From: Cycas panzhihuaensis
Taxonomy: Eukaryota > Cycadophyta
Length of the DNA stretch: 64,000 bases
NCBI GenBank assembly: GCA_023213395.1
Contig: CM041465.1
Coordinates: forward strand, 220,665,741-220,729,740
Direction of reading: 5' to 3'
Within the stretch, counting starts at the first letter, position 1; the number at the start of each line of letters is the position of its first letter. Positions 28,503 through 40,739 of this stretch are shown here, one piece after another. A program made the translations under genes and the position numbers. The notes beneath the pieces are model-generated. The model saw only the letters and a list, made by a program, of their open reading frames with translations. It ran no database searches and was not told the origin of the DNA.

Positions 28503-29790
28503 TCATACATAGAATTTCTTTAAAAATTTATAGTTTATGACTTTGTCAAATTCGATCCCTTTTAGTGTCACTATCCTATATATGCCATTTTCAAGAATCT
28601 CAAGAGTGACAAAAGGGCCCACCTATTTAGGGCCAAATTTAGATAGACAATTATGGAGGTACCCTAGTTTGAGGACTTCGTCCTCAAGGTTTAAAGGGCA
28701 AGGATATAGACGTTTGTCATATGTCCTTCGTGCCCTAGCCTTGGAGGTGAGATTTACTTAGTAAGTTGCGAAACATTTTTCGTCTAAGGCTTCAAGGTCT
28801 AAGAGGCAAGCTTGGTGATACAACTTCTCATCGATAAAACCCCTGGAGGACACTTTTAACGAGAGGATCTTAACTTCTAGGGGAAGGACCACTTCAGTCC
28901 CATACATAAGAGAGAATAGATCCATCCCTATTTCCATGCAGATGGAAGTATGATATGCCCATAAGACAAAATGAAGCTGGAGGTGCCAATCTCTTTGGGA
29001 TTGGGCAACTGGTTTCTTTAAAATATTGATAAGAGTTTTATTAAATGATTCAATTTGGCCATTGCCCTGGGGGTAGTAGGGAGATGGGGTTTTGTGAGAT
29101 ATCTTGAATCTCTCACAAAGTTTGTCCACTTCTTTATTATAAAAGGGAGTGCTATTATTTGTAATTAGGGCATCCAAGAATCTGAATCGACAGATGATAT
29201 GCTGGTAAATGAAGGTGGCAATTATCTTACCAATAGTAGATGATAATGGGACCACTTTAGCCTATTTGGTAAAGTATTCTATCATGGTTGAGATAAACTT
29301 ATGTTGTGACAATAAGGATAGAGTGATTGCTCTAATGAGGTCTAATCCCAGTTGGGAGAAAGGCCATGGGGAGATAATAGGATATAGGGCCTCAGAAGGT
29401 GAGTGGATAACGTTGGCATGCTCTTAGCACATGCGACAATGTTGTGCATATGAATGAGCATCCTTGAAGAGGTATGGCCAACAACAACCCATGTGAAGGA
29501 TTATTTGGGCCATGGATTAACCCCCAAAATAGCCTTCACAAATGCCATTATGACATTCATGGAGAATTTGGTTTACTTCATTAAAGTTGATACAACGAAG
29601 GAGGACTCCATCAAAGGATCTCTTGTACAACACCTCCTCTATAAGGAGGTATTACTTAGTAATAGCTCTAACGCATGACTTTACCTTGTCACTAGTATTA
29701 GGGGGGTATCATTACTAGGTAAGATATTGAATAATATCCTCATACCATTCGTTGTTGGCTAGTGGATGGGGTGACAAATCCTGGAGGGCC
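28503..29790 (-). pseudogene. Element B integrase
   Basis: The open part 29,255-28,758 reads IGKIIATFIYQHIICRF, then DALITNNSTPFYNKEV, SPYYPQGNGQIESFNKTL and the C-terminal half of the core. The second catalytic Asp position, DN in element A (LITDNDT), is NN here (LITNNST), so the DDE triad is broken, while the Glu in QIESFNK remains. The C-terminal barrel (GPKWVGPFV-like, LKKFYV) follows in a shifted frame to TGA at 28,505-28,503. Confidence 0.8.
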
Positions 29791-30473
29791 AAGATAGACT
29801 CGTCATGCCACACATTGTTGACTAGAAGGCTAAAGAGATTCGAGATAGGGGCATATGCTAGTTGTTTAGTGACTACCATTCCCTTCTTTGATTTTTTGTT
29901 AATAATTTTAAGGTCATATTCTCACAGGAGGATGGCCCATTTGCCCATCCTTTCAGTCAAATTAGACTAGATTAAAAGGTACCTTAACGTATTGGATTGG
30001 ATAATCACATGGGTAGTGTTTCCAAGAACGTAATACCTAAACTTCTTGGTTGTGTGGACCAAGGTTAAAAATTCTTTTTGGGCAGGAGGGTAGTTTAGAT
30101 CAACTTCCACCAATATGTGACTGATGAAATATATAGCTCGCTTAGTTCCAGAGTCGTCTTCTTAGGCTAACATGGCTCCCAAGGACTCATCAGTGGCTAA
30201 GGTATATAGGATGAAAGAGCAATCAAAGAGAGAGGATTTCAAATTAGGGGCAGAAGCCAAGGCTCTTTTGAGCTCTTAGAATGCCGCTTGGGCTTTACTG
30301 GACCATATAAATAGGGCCCCCTTCTTCAAAGGGTTAGTTAAGGGTTTGGTGTTTATGGCAAAGTCTACCAAGAAATGCCTCAAGAAACCTAGCCTACCCA
30401 AAAATGACTTGATTTATCGTTGTATTTTTAGAGGGGGTATGTTGAGAATAACTTTCACCTTGTTAGGGTTTAT
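29791..30473 (-). pseudogene. Element B gypsy-type RNase H
   Basis: Minus-strand frames give LATDESLGAMLA (first Asp), VDLNYPPAQKEFLTLVHTTK (Glu region), GNTTHVIIQSN and GKWAILL, all aligned with element A 3,601-4,380. Single stops interrupt the domain at several points. Confidence 0.75.
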
Positions 30474-31306
30474 TTAGATTCCTTGTTTGGAGATAAGGAA
30501 ACCTAAGAGTTTATCAGCAGCCATAATGAACATGAATTTGAGAGGGTTTAGCTTAACATGGTATTTGTGACATCTTATGAAGATAACATGCAAATCCTCA
30601 GGGTGATTGGTCCTCTTGTTGGAGAGGCCCATCATGTCATCCACGAAAATCTTGAGAGATTTCTTTATAAGGTCATGGAAGACAAACTGCATTACCCTTT
30701 GATAAATGGCACCTATATTCTTTAATCCAAAGGGCATTACCTTGTAGGCAAACGTGCCCTAAGGGGTAGTAAATGCCATCTTATGACGGTCTTTAGAGGA
30801 TATTTATATCTAGTTATATCTGGAGAAACAATCCATTATGGACATGACTTCGAAGCCTATTATTTAATCAATAATTTGATCAATAAATGATAGGGAGAAG
30901 TTATCCTTAGCACATATGTTGTTTATGTTGTAGAGATCAACATAAATCTGAATCGTCTCTTCTTGGCGATAGGAATGATGTTGGATACCCACTTAGGGTA
31001 ATTAATAGAAGTAGTTAGCCCTACATCTAGAAGCTTCTCCACTTCTATTTTTATAGTAGTAGAAAGTTTGAGATGGAGAGGGTGTTATTTTTGCCGTACG
31101 GGGTAGGCACCCATAATGGTTGTGAGGTTGTAAGTAATAATAGAGGGATCTATTCCCTTCATATTTGAATAGCCCCATGTGAAGATGTCATAGAACTCTT
31201 GGAATAAGAGGGTGTATTCCTCTATTTGAGTAAGGGTACACTCTGCTCCAAACTTGATGACTTCACTAGGGGCTAAGATGATATCCTTAGTTGCCCCTGT
31301 GTACAT
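30474..31306 (-). pseudogene. Element B reverse transcriptase
   Basis: 31,306-31,085 carries the entry segment (FTWGYSNMKGIDPSIIT), then a frame broken by stops through the palm. A clean stretch at 30,737-30,474 follows with MPFGLKNIGAIYQRVMQFVF and the active site F-V-D-D (LKIFVDDMMGLS). Element A has F-M-D-D here. Downstream, KLNPLKFMF and LGFLISKQGI match RT motifs. Stops in the first half make it non-functional. Confidence 0.85.
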
Positions 31307-32233
31307 AGCATTCCCTTCCTCAAAGTGAAGGGGAACTTCGTCAACTAAAGGGAGTGGAGGACTATCAAGCTAGCTTAGATTGGCTAGAGGTGATCCCAAG
31401 GTTAAACATTTCTAAAAACTAAGCTTGTGGTAATTGGATGGGAGGTTGGGCATGAAGCCCACTAAATGCTCTAATATGGATTTGTCATTCCTGAAGCAAT
31501 CTACCCCATGGATAGTTTTACTTAACAAGAAGGAGGGACGAAGTAGAAGAGGAGCGATGAGTCTATAATGATCAATCCACCATTCCACATAGTCAGGGGA
31601 CTCCTCAGAGGAGTTGGAGGATGTCCTCATATGTCACTACACCCTACTACATGGAAGAGGATGTTGGTTGGGACCTAGATTGTGAGCTATAGAGTCATCA
31701 TATAAAAATGGATGCTTCCCATCTTTATCATCTACGGAAGATGATGAAGTTTAGGGAGGGGATGAAGACGAGGTAAGGTAGAAGCCCATGCATATAATAG
31801 GAGCAACCTTGCATGGCTCCTAAGATGTACTTGGAGTGCTATGATTTGCTAAAGGAGTCCTAGGTTGGGACCCAAGACTAGAAAGAAGATGGAGGGTGTG
31901 CCTCCTACAGATATTAAGGAGGGATATAGGATGAGGAAGTTCCTTACACTCATCATCAGACTCATGGTCACTTATGACGACGAGGTACCCATAGCTTCCA
32001 ATACCAATGGGGGTGAACCAGATTAAGTTTGAGGAGGATGGGAGAGGCTTCTCCTCCTCTTTAGGAGTGTTGGGGATATTAATTGAATAAGTGGTGGAAC
32101 AGGCAGACGGATCTTTGTTATCCTTACTTGGATCACAAGCCACCTAACCCAATTAATGGGACTATCGCATAGGAAGTGGTTCCTAAAAAATAACTTTTAT
32201 TTGTCCTTTATGGATGAATTTGAGTTTCCCCCA
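31307..32233 (-). pseudogene. Element B protease-RT linker
   Basis: Two open pieces (32,143-31,820 and 31,630-31,412) share GSYGYLVVIS and YVEWWIDHY with element A 1,995-2,510. No catalytic motif is present. Confidence 0.6.
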
Positions 32234-32563
32234 TCAAGATAAACATACGATTCCCATTTGGTCTAACCATGGGTGCTCCAATAGAAGGTTGTAGTCGAGG
32301 ACTACTATATCAGTGAGGATGATTTTATCCTCAAGGGTGAGAGGGATAGAAATTGATCCAAAGGGTGTCTTTTCACTACCATCATAGCCTTGACATTGCC
32401 ATGGAACTAGCTCAAGGGCTACCACACCCAATTCTTGCACTATATGCAAGGGCATAGCATTTATAGAAGAACTATGGTCTATAACTATCCTTTTAAGGGT
32501 ACACTCAAGAGTGTGAATAGAAATAGTAAAGGGGTAGTCCCATTGATACTCTCTTTCACTCAC
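32234..32563 (-). pseudogene. Element B aspartic protease
   Basis: An open minus-strand frame reads PFTISIHTLECTLKRIVID, then HSSSINAMPLHIVQELG, KIILTDIVVLDYNLLL and EHPWLDQMG. The fold-defining order matches element A 1,560-1,900. The loop is D-H-S instead of D-S-G, so catalysis would be lost. Confidence 0.78.
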
Positions 32564-32569
32564 AGCTGG

Positions 32570-33478
32570 GAGGTCTTTAAGGTCAAAAGTGATGAGGGGC
32601 TCCTAGTTTGGGGTAACACCCAAAGCATGAATAAGGAAATTAGTTTTACCTAAGGCCTAAAAAAGAAGAGCATGTTGCTCAGAGCAACTCCACAGAACAT
32701 CCATCATGGACATTCATGTGGCTATGGTGTAGAGCTATCAACTATGGGGAATGATTTCTCCTTCCCAGTAGGTTAGGAAAGCACCCTTCAAAAGTCATAA
32801 TGCCTGGGGTGGACGGGAATGGTCTTTGGGACCATAGGGATCTCAGAGGGTGGATTATCCATATGAAAAGAAGTGGAGGCCCTAGCAACCTCCTTAACTA
32901 CTTAAGACCTTATGACAAGGCATACAGGGGTGGTTTCAAGCATCTAAATAACTCTCTTCCCCTTATTTTAAGGTTAAGAAGATGAAGATTAAGGGTGAGA
33001 ACTAGGAGAGAAAGATGAACCTCTTGCCCTCTTTCCCTTTACCTATTCAAGAGCATGGTTAGGAGATCATCCCCTACTTCTTGTCCCTCTATCTTGAGGG
33101 GATTGATCCCATTCCCCATGTTTACAAAAAGGATTGTGATGAATGGGTTGATCTAGATTGGGCTTAAATGCCCATTTAGGAGAAGAATCATGCAGTGGGG
33201 CAAGCTCAGGGTGTTACGCCTAATGCTGTAAATCTTCGTGGAAGCACTCACCATGAACATAGCATAACTTCTTCTCACGGGAGGGTTTTTCCCTCATTGC
33301 TTGAGAATCCTGGGTGCTTTTTCCTTTAGGTAGCACAACTTAGAATGCCTGATGGATATGCCTATGAGAATCCAAAGAGGATTGAGGGGTTTGGAGTTTT
33401 AACTCCTTCATTATATGTTCAAATGAATGTATGGCAAAAGTTAGAGGGTCCAAGGTCTTCTCTATTGTATGGGTAAAA
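32570..33478 (-). pseudogene. Element B gag, C-terminal half only
   Basis: The minus strand gives EKTLDPLTFAIHSFEH, MKELKLQTP, HGECFHEDLQH and DSSPKWAFKPNLDQPIH, matching element A 640-990. Homology ends abruptly at about 33,478. The capsid part of gag (element A 165-614) is not found to the right, where an unrelated Ty3 family begins. Confidence 0.72.
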
Positions 33479-33642
33479 CACCTTAGGGTTTATTGGGATC
33501 ATTGGTTTACCCTATATTTTAACCAATATTCCATATATTAGATTAGGTATTTTGCACCTTCTATTTTCTTTCCTGAAAATAGAGGTAGTTGTTATTGTCT
33601 TTTAGTTTTATCTTCTAATATAAGTTTAGTAAGGCGGGTAAT

Positions 33643-34899
33643 TTATGTTAACCCTTGAAGATTATCCCCCATTTCAATTTTACTAGGAGGGTTCATAAAA
33701 AGGGATTTTGGAGAATTCATGGAGAAATTTTGGATAGGCATGGGGAATTCTACCTCATCTTCTTGGTTTTTGATAGAGGGGTTTATAAAAGTTTCCTTAG
33801 AGTCAGAAAGGACATTAGCCAGATCTCTTGAATCAGCTCTAAGGTCAAGAAATGGGGATAAGGGATTAGGGAGGGGATAGGGATGGGGATGAGGTGAAAG
33901 AGGGGTCTTAAGAGTTAGCAAATTTATATGCACTTTATTTTTTACTTGAAATTCAACTTCTACTAAGTTACTATCTAATGGTTTATTAAGATTCTTGACA
34001 CATATATAATCTAAATTATTATTTGATTCATTATCAATTGAAAAATATTTCGATGACAAATTATAGTGAAATAAAGAGGGTTATATTTCATATGAGTTAT
34101 CCATCTAATATCTAATCATATTATTGGGCCCTTCCTCATTGGATGATGCTTCTGATGAAAACTCTCTATAAATGTTAGGCTTGTATTCCTGAGCATCATT
34201 CGTACGATTGATTTCTTCCATTGTATGGTATAGATTGGCTTCATCGAAAATGGAAGAAATTTCTTGTATGGCGATTATTGTGCTAGATGCATCATCTGGA
34301 ATCACTTCTACTATGTACTTGCCTTTTGCTAGCATGGGGAAGATGACCTCATTTCCTCTATCCATAAGAGTAAACATTACATCTTTCCAATTTTGCAAAC
34401 ATTCTATCTAGTATAACCATGGTCTCCCTAACAATGTTGAGTAGGTGACCATATCCTTGACAGTGTTCATAATTGTAAAATTGACAAGGACTATGATGTT
34501 GGCTACATTTACTTGAATATTCTCCAATTGCCCCACTGTTTTGACCAACAATTCATTGGCCAACTTTAATGAATAATGTATAGATGATAATCATGGGTTC
34601 CCTAACTTCTTCCATGTTTGAGTTGCTAACACATTCACCGATACTACTCCATCTACAATAATGTTTTTTAAGTTTACCTCTAAAATATTGATATCTACTA
34701 ACAGATCCAAGTCATAAGATGGTTTGATCTTATGTAGACTTAGATAGGCTTCCTTCGGATGTATCTTTCCTCCTCTTGTCCACTCGGTAACTTTCCCCAA
34801 TGGAATGGTTAATTTCAATTGATTGACTAAGTCATCTATGAGTATCAATTTTTGTAAGAGTTCTTCCATCTTGGAGTTTTCTTTTAAGTTCTTCAACAA
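33643..34899 (-). pseudogene. Element C retropepsin-like protease and downstream segment
   Basis: 34,899-34,591 reads LKNIIVDGVVSVNVLATQTWKKLG, where a D-G-x-S/V loop replaces the usual D-T/S-G. Downstream, VNFTIM and YSTLLGRPWLY match the closing half of a plant Ty3 protease, and LQNWKDVMFTLMDRGNEV follows (34,398 onwards). The next open segment, 34,059-33,643, is Pro/Asn-rich and unrecognised. Stops at about 34,590 and 34,400 interrupt it. Confidence 0.6.
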
Positions 34900-34989
34900 T
34901 GCTTACTCTTCTATTTTCTTGTTCCTTTTCTGATATATGTGTTTTATTTCTAGCCTCCCTATAGGTAGTGATTTAATTGCTTCATCTTA

Positions 34990-36420
34990 TGCAGCTTCTT
35001 CTAGTGCTTTCTTGGTGGCAGTAAAGTGGTTGATTTCCACCTTTCGGTTAGGATAGTCTTTCTCTTGATCACTTTTCCAGTCTTGTAGGTTAATATTCTT
35101 TGGGGACCCTGGTATGATTGTCACTCTATTTAGGGCTTTACAATTGCTTTTACACTCCTTGGTGGTATGAGTGCTTGGACCACAGTTTTTACATAGGTAT
35201 GGACATTTTTTCTGGATCTTTATTACTGGGCAGTCAGACTTCCAATGCCCATACTCCAAATGTATCAAACATCTTTCCAATGGAGGTTTCTTCCTCTTCC
35301 TTAGGCATTGGTGCCTTTGGTATTAAAATAACAATTCCACATATTATATGTTCCTTAGTTGCAAATATGAGACCAAGTATTTTGTTTACAGTTTCATACA
35401 TTACATTCACACTTCTTTGTGGTGTGAATATTCTCTTTACAAATGTGACACCATTTCTCAATTAGGGGTTCTTTGCCCTGATGTTTGTAGGAATTCTTTC
35501 TGGGGTTATTTTGGTATAATAATTTGAGTCTAACCATTTCCTTCCTTAAAGCTTCTATCTGTATATTCTCCTCTATCTTAATCATTTGAAATAGGGGTAT
35601 ATTAAGGTTTTGTGTCTTCAATTCATTTATTTCTTCTTCCAATCTTATAACTAAGGGGTCATAGTTCTTTTGGTATCTATCTCTTTCTCAAAGTCTAGGA
35701 CCAATTCTTGTTCGTGCTTGTATGATTTTGGGGGATGTGATGCTATTTCATTCCTAAGCTTAGTGTTTAACCTATTTACAAAGAAGGTATGCATACTCAA
35801 GTCCATGATCTTCTCATTATTCATCATGGTAATGGTAATCATATCTATTCTACTAATATATATCATGATGGATTCTCTTGGCTTCTATTGTATTTCCTTT
35901 AGGGTTAGTTCTATAATATCATTATTGCAGAACTTTAAAAACCTTGTTTCGAACTCTTTTTTTTAATTTCATTCCAGGATTTGTGTGGGTCTAACTACTT
36001 ATACCATGCTAATGTTATACCCCTCATTGAGTACACAAATTTTTCCTTGATTTCATCCTCATCTGTGATTTTCTCAAGATCGATCAACCTTTGAAATAGT
36101 TAAATATATTATGCGGCATCGATAGAGTCATCAAAAATTAGTTTTCCAAACTCCTTATGATGTGCCATTATAGAATTATTCCTCCTCTCCTCCCTTCGAG
36201 GTGGAATTATTACCTTTCCTTTTGAAAACGTTTTGTAGGATCTCCTTAGTGGTGTTTCTTCCCTACTATTTCCTTTCCTGTATAAGGGATTACGTATAGG
36301 TGACTTGAGTTGAACTACCCTTGGTACTCTAAGTATCTCAGCTACTACTGGAGTTGTTATTATATATGATTGATCATCACTTCCCTCTGGTGGATCTTCA
36401 AAGAATTTTCTAATCAAATA
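34990..36420 (-). pseudogene. Element C gag with zinc knuckles
   Basis: 36,417-36,109 ends in FGKLIFDDSIDAA. The frame then continues with stops through DEDEIKEKFVYSMRG, AWYK and LDPHKSWNEIKKR, the usual W..L....SW signature of plant gag. 35,866-35,651 holds MHTFFVNRLNTKLRNEIASH. CCHC knuckles are seen at about 35,460 (CHICKENIHTTKKC) and 35,180 (CKNCGPSTHTTKEC), with a degenerate one at about 35,270 (CLIHLEYGHWKSDC). Three knuckles suggest strong RNA binding. Stops and frame shifts break the gene. Confidence 0.7.
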
Positions 36421-36600
36421 ATTTTTCCATCGTGCCTAAGGACCTTCCTCCACCCTTTTCTCATCACCACTCAGGTCCTTCAGAGTAGAGTCCAAACTTT
36501 ATTTTATCTCAGGATATTTTGTTTCTTTTTCCTCCTCCTCAATATCCTTCCCTTTGTTGTGATATTTCTCTAGAGTAGATGTGATTGTCATGGGCTCCCC

Positions 36601-38473
36601 CTAGCCTCTATCTTCTATTTCTCATGGTGTATGGGCTCTACTTGCCTTAGATCCTTCCACTAATTCATTTTGGTCTTTTTTTTTAATCAGTACTTAATCT
36701 CCTTACTCTCCTTAGCTTCTTTTCTCAGGACCATCTTAAGGCTCTTTGCCTACTTGATTTCATTATTCCCTGAGGTTTTGTTTATGACTCCTCTACCTTT
36801 GAAGGTCATTTAGGTGGTATTGAAAGGTCCCCTTGGCTATCTAGACTTAGTTAGAGCTTGCCATCACTGTGACATCCAGGGTGACTTGCCCTTTACGTAT
36901 GGATTTTCCAGTTTCTCTTCCCTTCACTAGTGAACTTAAGCAATGAAACTAATGTTGACTACTAATTTGCTCCTTATTACAAGATCTTCACTTATCAAGG
37001 GTTTCCACTATAGTCTAAGATGTGTGCACATGATTAACATACATAATCTTCATTTATTAATCCACATAAGTCCATAAGTAACTCATACACATATATTAAC
37101 CATACATTTCTCAATGAGTACATATGCTTTTCCACATAACTCTCTTATTTTATTAGACAAGAGTTAATATTATATTATACAAGATCCATTTCGGTTTAAC
37201 TAATCCACCATACCAAATCAAGTATAGTTGGAATCACTCACTCAGCTCTCATATCCATCCCAATAAGTGGATGTGTTTATATACACTATGCATTCTTGTC
37301 ATAAAATGGTTGCATCTGCAGTCACAATCATTCATTTTCATGAATGGATGCCTATTCAGCCCTCAACCATGCTTCATTAAACTCCTAATACATTCCTTAA
37401 CCTATATAGTTGTCCACATGTCACATTCATTCTGTGTCTGTTCCTTTCTTTGTTTGATGAATTCCTACTATCCAATGTATGTTTCTTTCTCTGTTTGATG
37501 GGTTCCTACTGTATATTATCCATTCCTGTAACAAGACGGACTGTATTCCATACTCTATTTTGTCTATTCTCTATCCTAAATGCATGCTGAATGGTTGCCT
37601 TACAAAATGCCTATTATTTTGCTAGGTTTTCATCATACATTCCCTTCCATGAATGCACAAGTCTCAATTATAATCACAAAAGTATACAAGCTCAATTTTC
37701 TATTAAAAATTTTTATTTTTTCAAATGATTAAATAAAAGTGTATTAATAGTAAACAACAAGTATCTAGGAAAATTTTTAAAGAAGATTACAATAATTTCT
37801 TAGATAACCACTCCACAGTGCTTTGGGACAATTCTGAAGGGTTCTAAGAATGGTATAAAGGAGAAATATTTAGCCAAACACTCTAGTAAATGTTTCTTTA
37901 AGCATTCCATAACCATTCTATTTTGATAAGTAAAATTCCAATCAATTTGTGGCGAATTTCTTAAAGATGGAGTTAAAATTTGTTAAACCCTACCTACCAT
38001 AATTAGGAAATTAATTATGAGTTTAAAGATGTCATAATCAATGCTAACTAGAGGAGATACACGCTATTACTATCTTTCTATTGGGACAATAAATTCATGA
38101 AAAACATTATGCAGTTAACATCCTACCATTTAAATAGGATTGAGGTGTCTGCTAACCTAATAAGATGTATTACCAAACCACCATGTACAAGAAGGGTTCC
38201 AACCAATAAAAATTAAATAGAAGTAGACTAAAAGTTGTTGGTCCATGCATTATACAAATTAGGATCTAGGGCATATATTGAAAGAACAAAAATTAATGAT
38301 TTGTTAGATCCCAAGTTGAGATGGTTAGTCAAAATCTATACCTTTTGATTATTAGAAAAGGCAAAATTTACATATTGTCATGCTAGTATACTAAATACCC
38401 TTCAGGCTATGTAGAAGGGAATCTAACTAAATTGGAGTGAGTTCAATGGCCAAAATCAACTTTTAAACATCTT

Positions 38474-38524
<51 letters not shown>

Positions 38525-39560
38525 GGGTTTCTTTTTACCTAAATTCCTACAAGACGGTTGCCTTGAGAAAATATTGAGGGATGGGCCTTATAGCAATAAT
38601 GTACAAATGCTTTTCTATAGGCATTTGTTTGGAAGAAGTTTGTCAAGCAGTTAAGGCAATGATGAGGTGCATTATTCTATGCTTTCAAGGTATTCCACAT
38701 CCTACTTACCCTCATCACCCTAAGAAAAAAGCTAAAAAAGCAAACACGTTAGGTGGTGGAGTCAACGAAAACATAGTGTACGAAAGAAACAACCCCTCCA
38801 TACTAAAAACAGTTAGGCAAGGGAACTTTCCAAAGTGCGTGAAGCATTGGAGGTAGAATTCAACAAATGAAAGGATAACGCGATAATATGGTAGAAAAAC
38901 AAAAATACTAGTAACATTAAATTATGAAGTTACAAAAAGAATTAAAGGACAAACCAACCAAAATAGAGAATTCAATGAAAATTAATGAAAATATGACAGT
39001 GGAGGCACACAAAAAGGATACTTGAATTTGTGAGGTATAGGAGCAACTCCCAAGTGGAGGTGGGGGAAAGTGATCTTCTATTTAAAGAAAAAGAAAAACA
39101 AAGAACAAATGGAAAAAGGAGTAATAAGAATTTTTGAGACATTAAGAAATGATGCTCAATATTTTTTGAACCTCTAAATAGAGGTATGCAGTGCTTTTAG
39201 TTCTAAGATATTTAATAATAGTCACAGATGTTTCTAAGGATAGTTAAGATAAATATCCAATAAAGAAAATAACATTAATAGTTGAAAACTAACCACAGAA
39301 TGATTCTCAGTAGACACAAGAATGGTTATCCACATAGTGGAATGATTTTGGGATCATGAACGCTTCTCAAAAGAATTTTGCACCTAGACTTTGAAAAATA
39401 CAATAATACAGTCATAAGGATGTAAGAACATATAAAGTAGCATAGATTAACTATTAATTAGGGTTTAGTATCAAGAAAGGTCAAAAAATATGAGGTAAAG
39501 TTGTACCCTTTCAAGTTTTTGGGCATGTAAAAGGGTATAAATAAACCGTTTCTCCTATTG
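36601..39560. other. Non-coding AT-rich stretch
   Basis: I see no gene or transposon domain here. The small open frames (for example 38,581-38,856) match no family I know. The only clear structure is an (ATT)n microsatellite at 38,476-38,524. Some of the left part could be leader or LTR of element C. Confidence 0.5.
38476..38524. repeat. (ATT)n microsatellite, about 16 units
   Basis: Uninterrupted ATT repeats for roughly 49 bp. Confidence 0.95.
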
Positions 39561-39569
39561 GTTCAGCGG

Positions 39570-40063
39570 TGAGAACCAAACATTAAAAGTGTTAATTAGT
39601 GAAGTATACGAGTTATGAGAAAAGATTTGTGCATTCTATGTGATTGATGAAAGGAGTGAGATTAAGCTCACACCTAAACAAAGTAATTCATAGGCAAAAA
39701 GATGAAATTAGTACACAAAGAAATGAAAGAGTAGAAATTGGTTTAAACCCCAAAACCATCTTTCATTAACATTGAAATCTCAAAATATAAGAGCAGCCTC
39801 TCCAACTCTACATACATTTGTAGAGGAGAGGAAATAATATAAAATACAATTTGAGTTCATACATGGTGACTAATGGCACTCATACATGAAACAATTACAA
39901 CAAAGGAAGTAGGCATTTGACTGCACAAATTAGGAGTTGTAAAATATAATTATAACTTAAATATATTGACACTTTATATCATTATGTTATTAAAGTGCTT
40001 TGTATATATAAAATGATTATAAGGTACATTAATGAATTAATAAAATAATTATTAATTCTATCA
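39570..40063 (-). repeat. Putative 3' LTR of element D
   Basis: Right after the purine run, the minus strand opens TGATAGAATTAATAATT. The downstream sequence is non-coding and AT-rich. The far edge is a guess, and no matching 5' LTR was recognised near 43.5-44.5 kb. Confidence 0.35.
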
Positions 40064-40073
40064 CCCTCCCTTT

Positions 40074-40739
40074 ATGATAAGTTCATTAATTTGAATTCTG
40101 AGGTTATGTTAAAACTACTTGAATTTGTCTTTATCAAGGACTTTAGTTAAGATGTCTATAATTTGTTCATTGATTGGCATATAAACTAAATCAATTTTGC
40201 CATCTTGGATATGTTCTCTAATAAAATGATGGTGCACCTCGATATGCTTTGTCCTTACATGGTACACTAAATTTTTTGCCATCTTCAAAACACTTTAGTT
40301 ACCACATAAGAGTGGAGTAGCTTATATTTGTTCAAGACCAAGCTTAGCAAGAATTCTTCTAAACTAAATAGCTTCAGTAGCTACACTAGTAACAATTTTA
40401 TATTCGACTTCCATGGATAAAAATATAACATTTGGTTACTTCTTGCAACTCCAAAAAATACCTATTGAACTTAAATTAAAATAATACCCTAAGGTCGATC
40501 TCTTACTATCTCAGTGTCCAGCCCAATCTACGTCTCAGAAATCTACCAAAAAAGGATTATCCACTCAACAATAGTTAATACCAAATTGCAATGAACTGCG
40601 AAGATATCTTAAAATTTGCTCGATTATATTCTAATGTAAAATTATGGGCTATGTCATAAACCTTGAACAAATCCCAACTACATAGGATATGTTGAGAAAA
40701 GTATGAGTCAAATAGATCAAATTTCCTACAAGTTATTTA
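40074..40739 (-). pseudogene. Element D RNase H and end of pol
   Basis: The minus strand reads VDWAGH, SKRSTLGYYF, LSMEVEYKIVTSVATEAI, and TKHIEVHHHFIREHIQDGKI then MPINEQIIDILTK, the conserved tail of plant copia pol. A few stops interrupt it. Confidence 0.82.

Larger units (their letters stand above)
33479..36600 (-). mobile_element. Element C: gag-protease part of a different Ty3-type family
   Basis: Reading from 36,600 downwards, a gag domain, several CCHC knuckles and a retropepsin are recognisable on the minus strand. They share no motif spacing with elements A and B. No RT, RNase H or integrase follows, because the element B sequence starts at about 33,478. Either element C was cut by recombination with B, or its pol is elsewhere. 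LTR edges were not identified. Confidence 0.65.
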
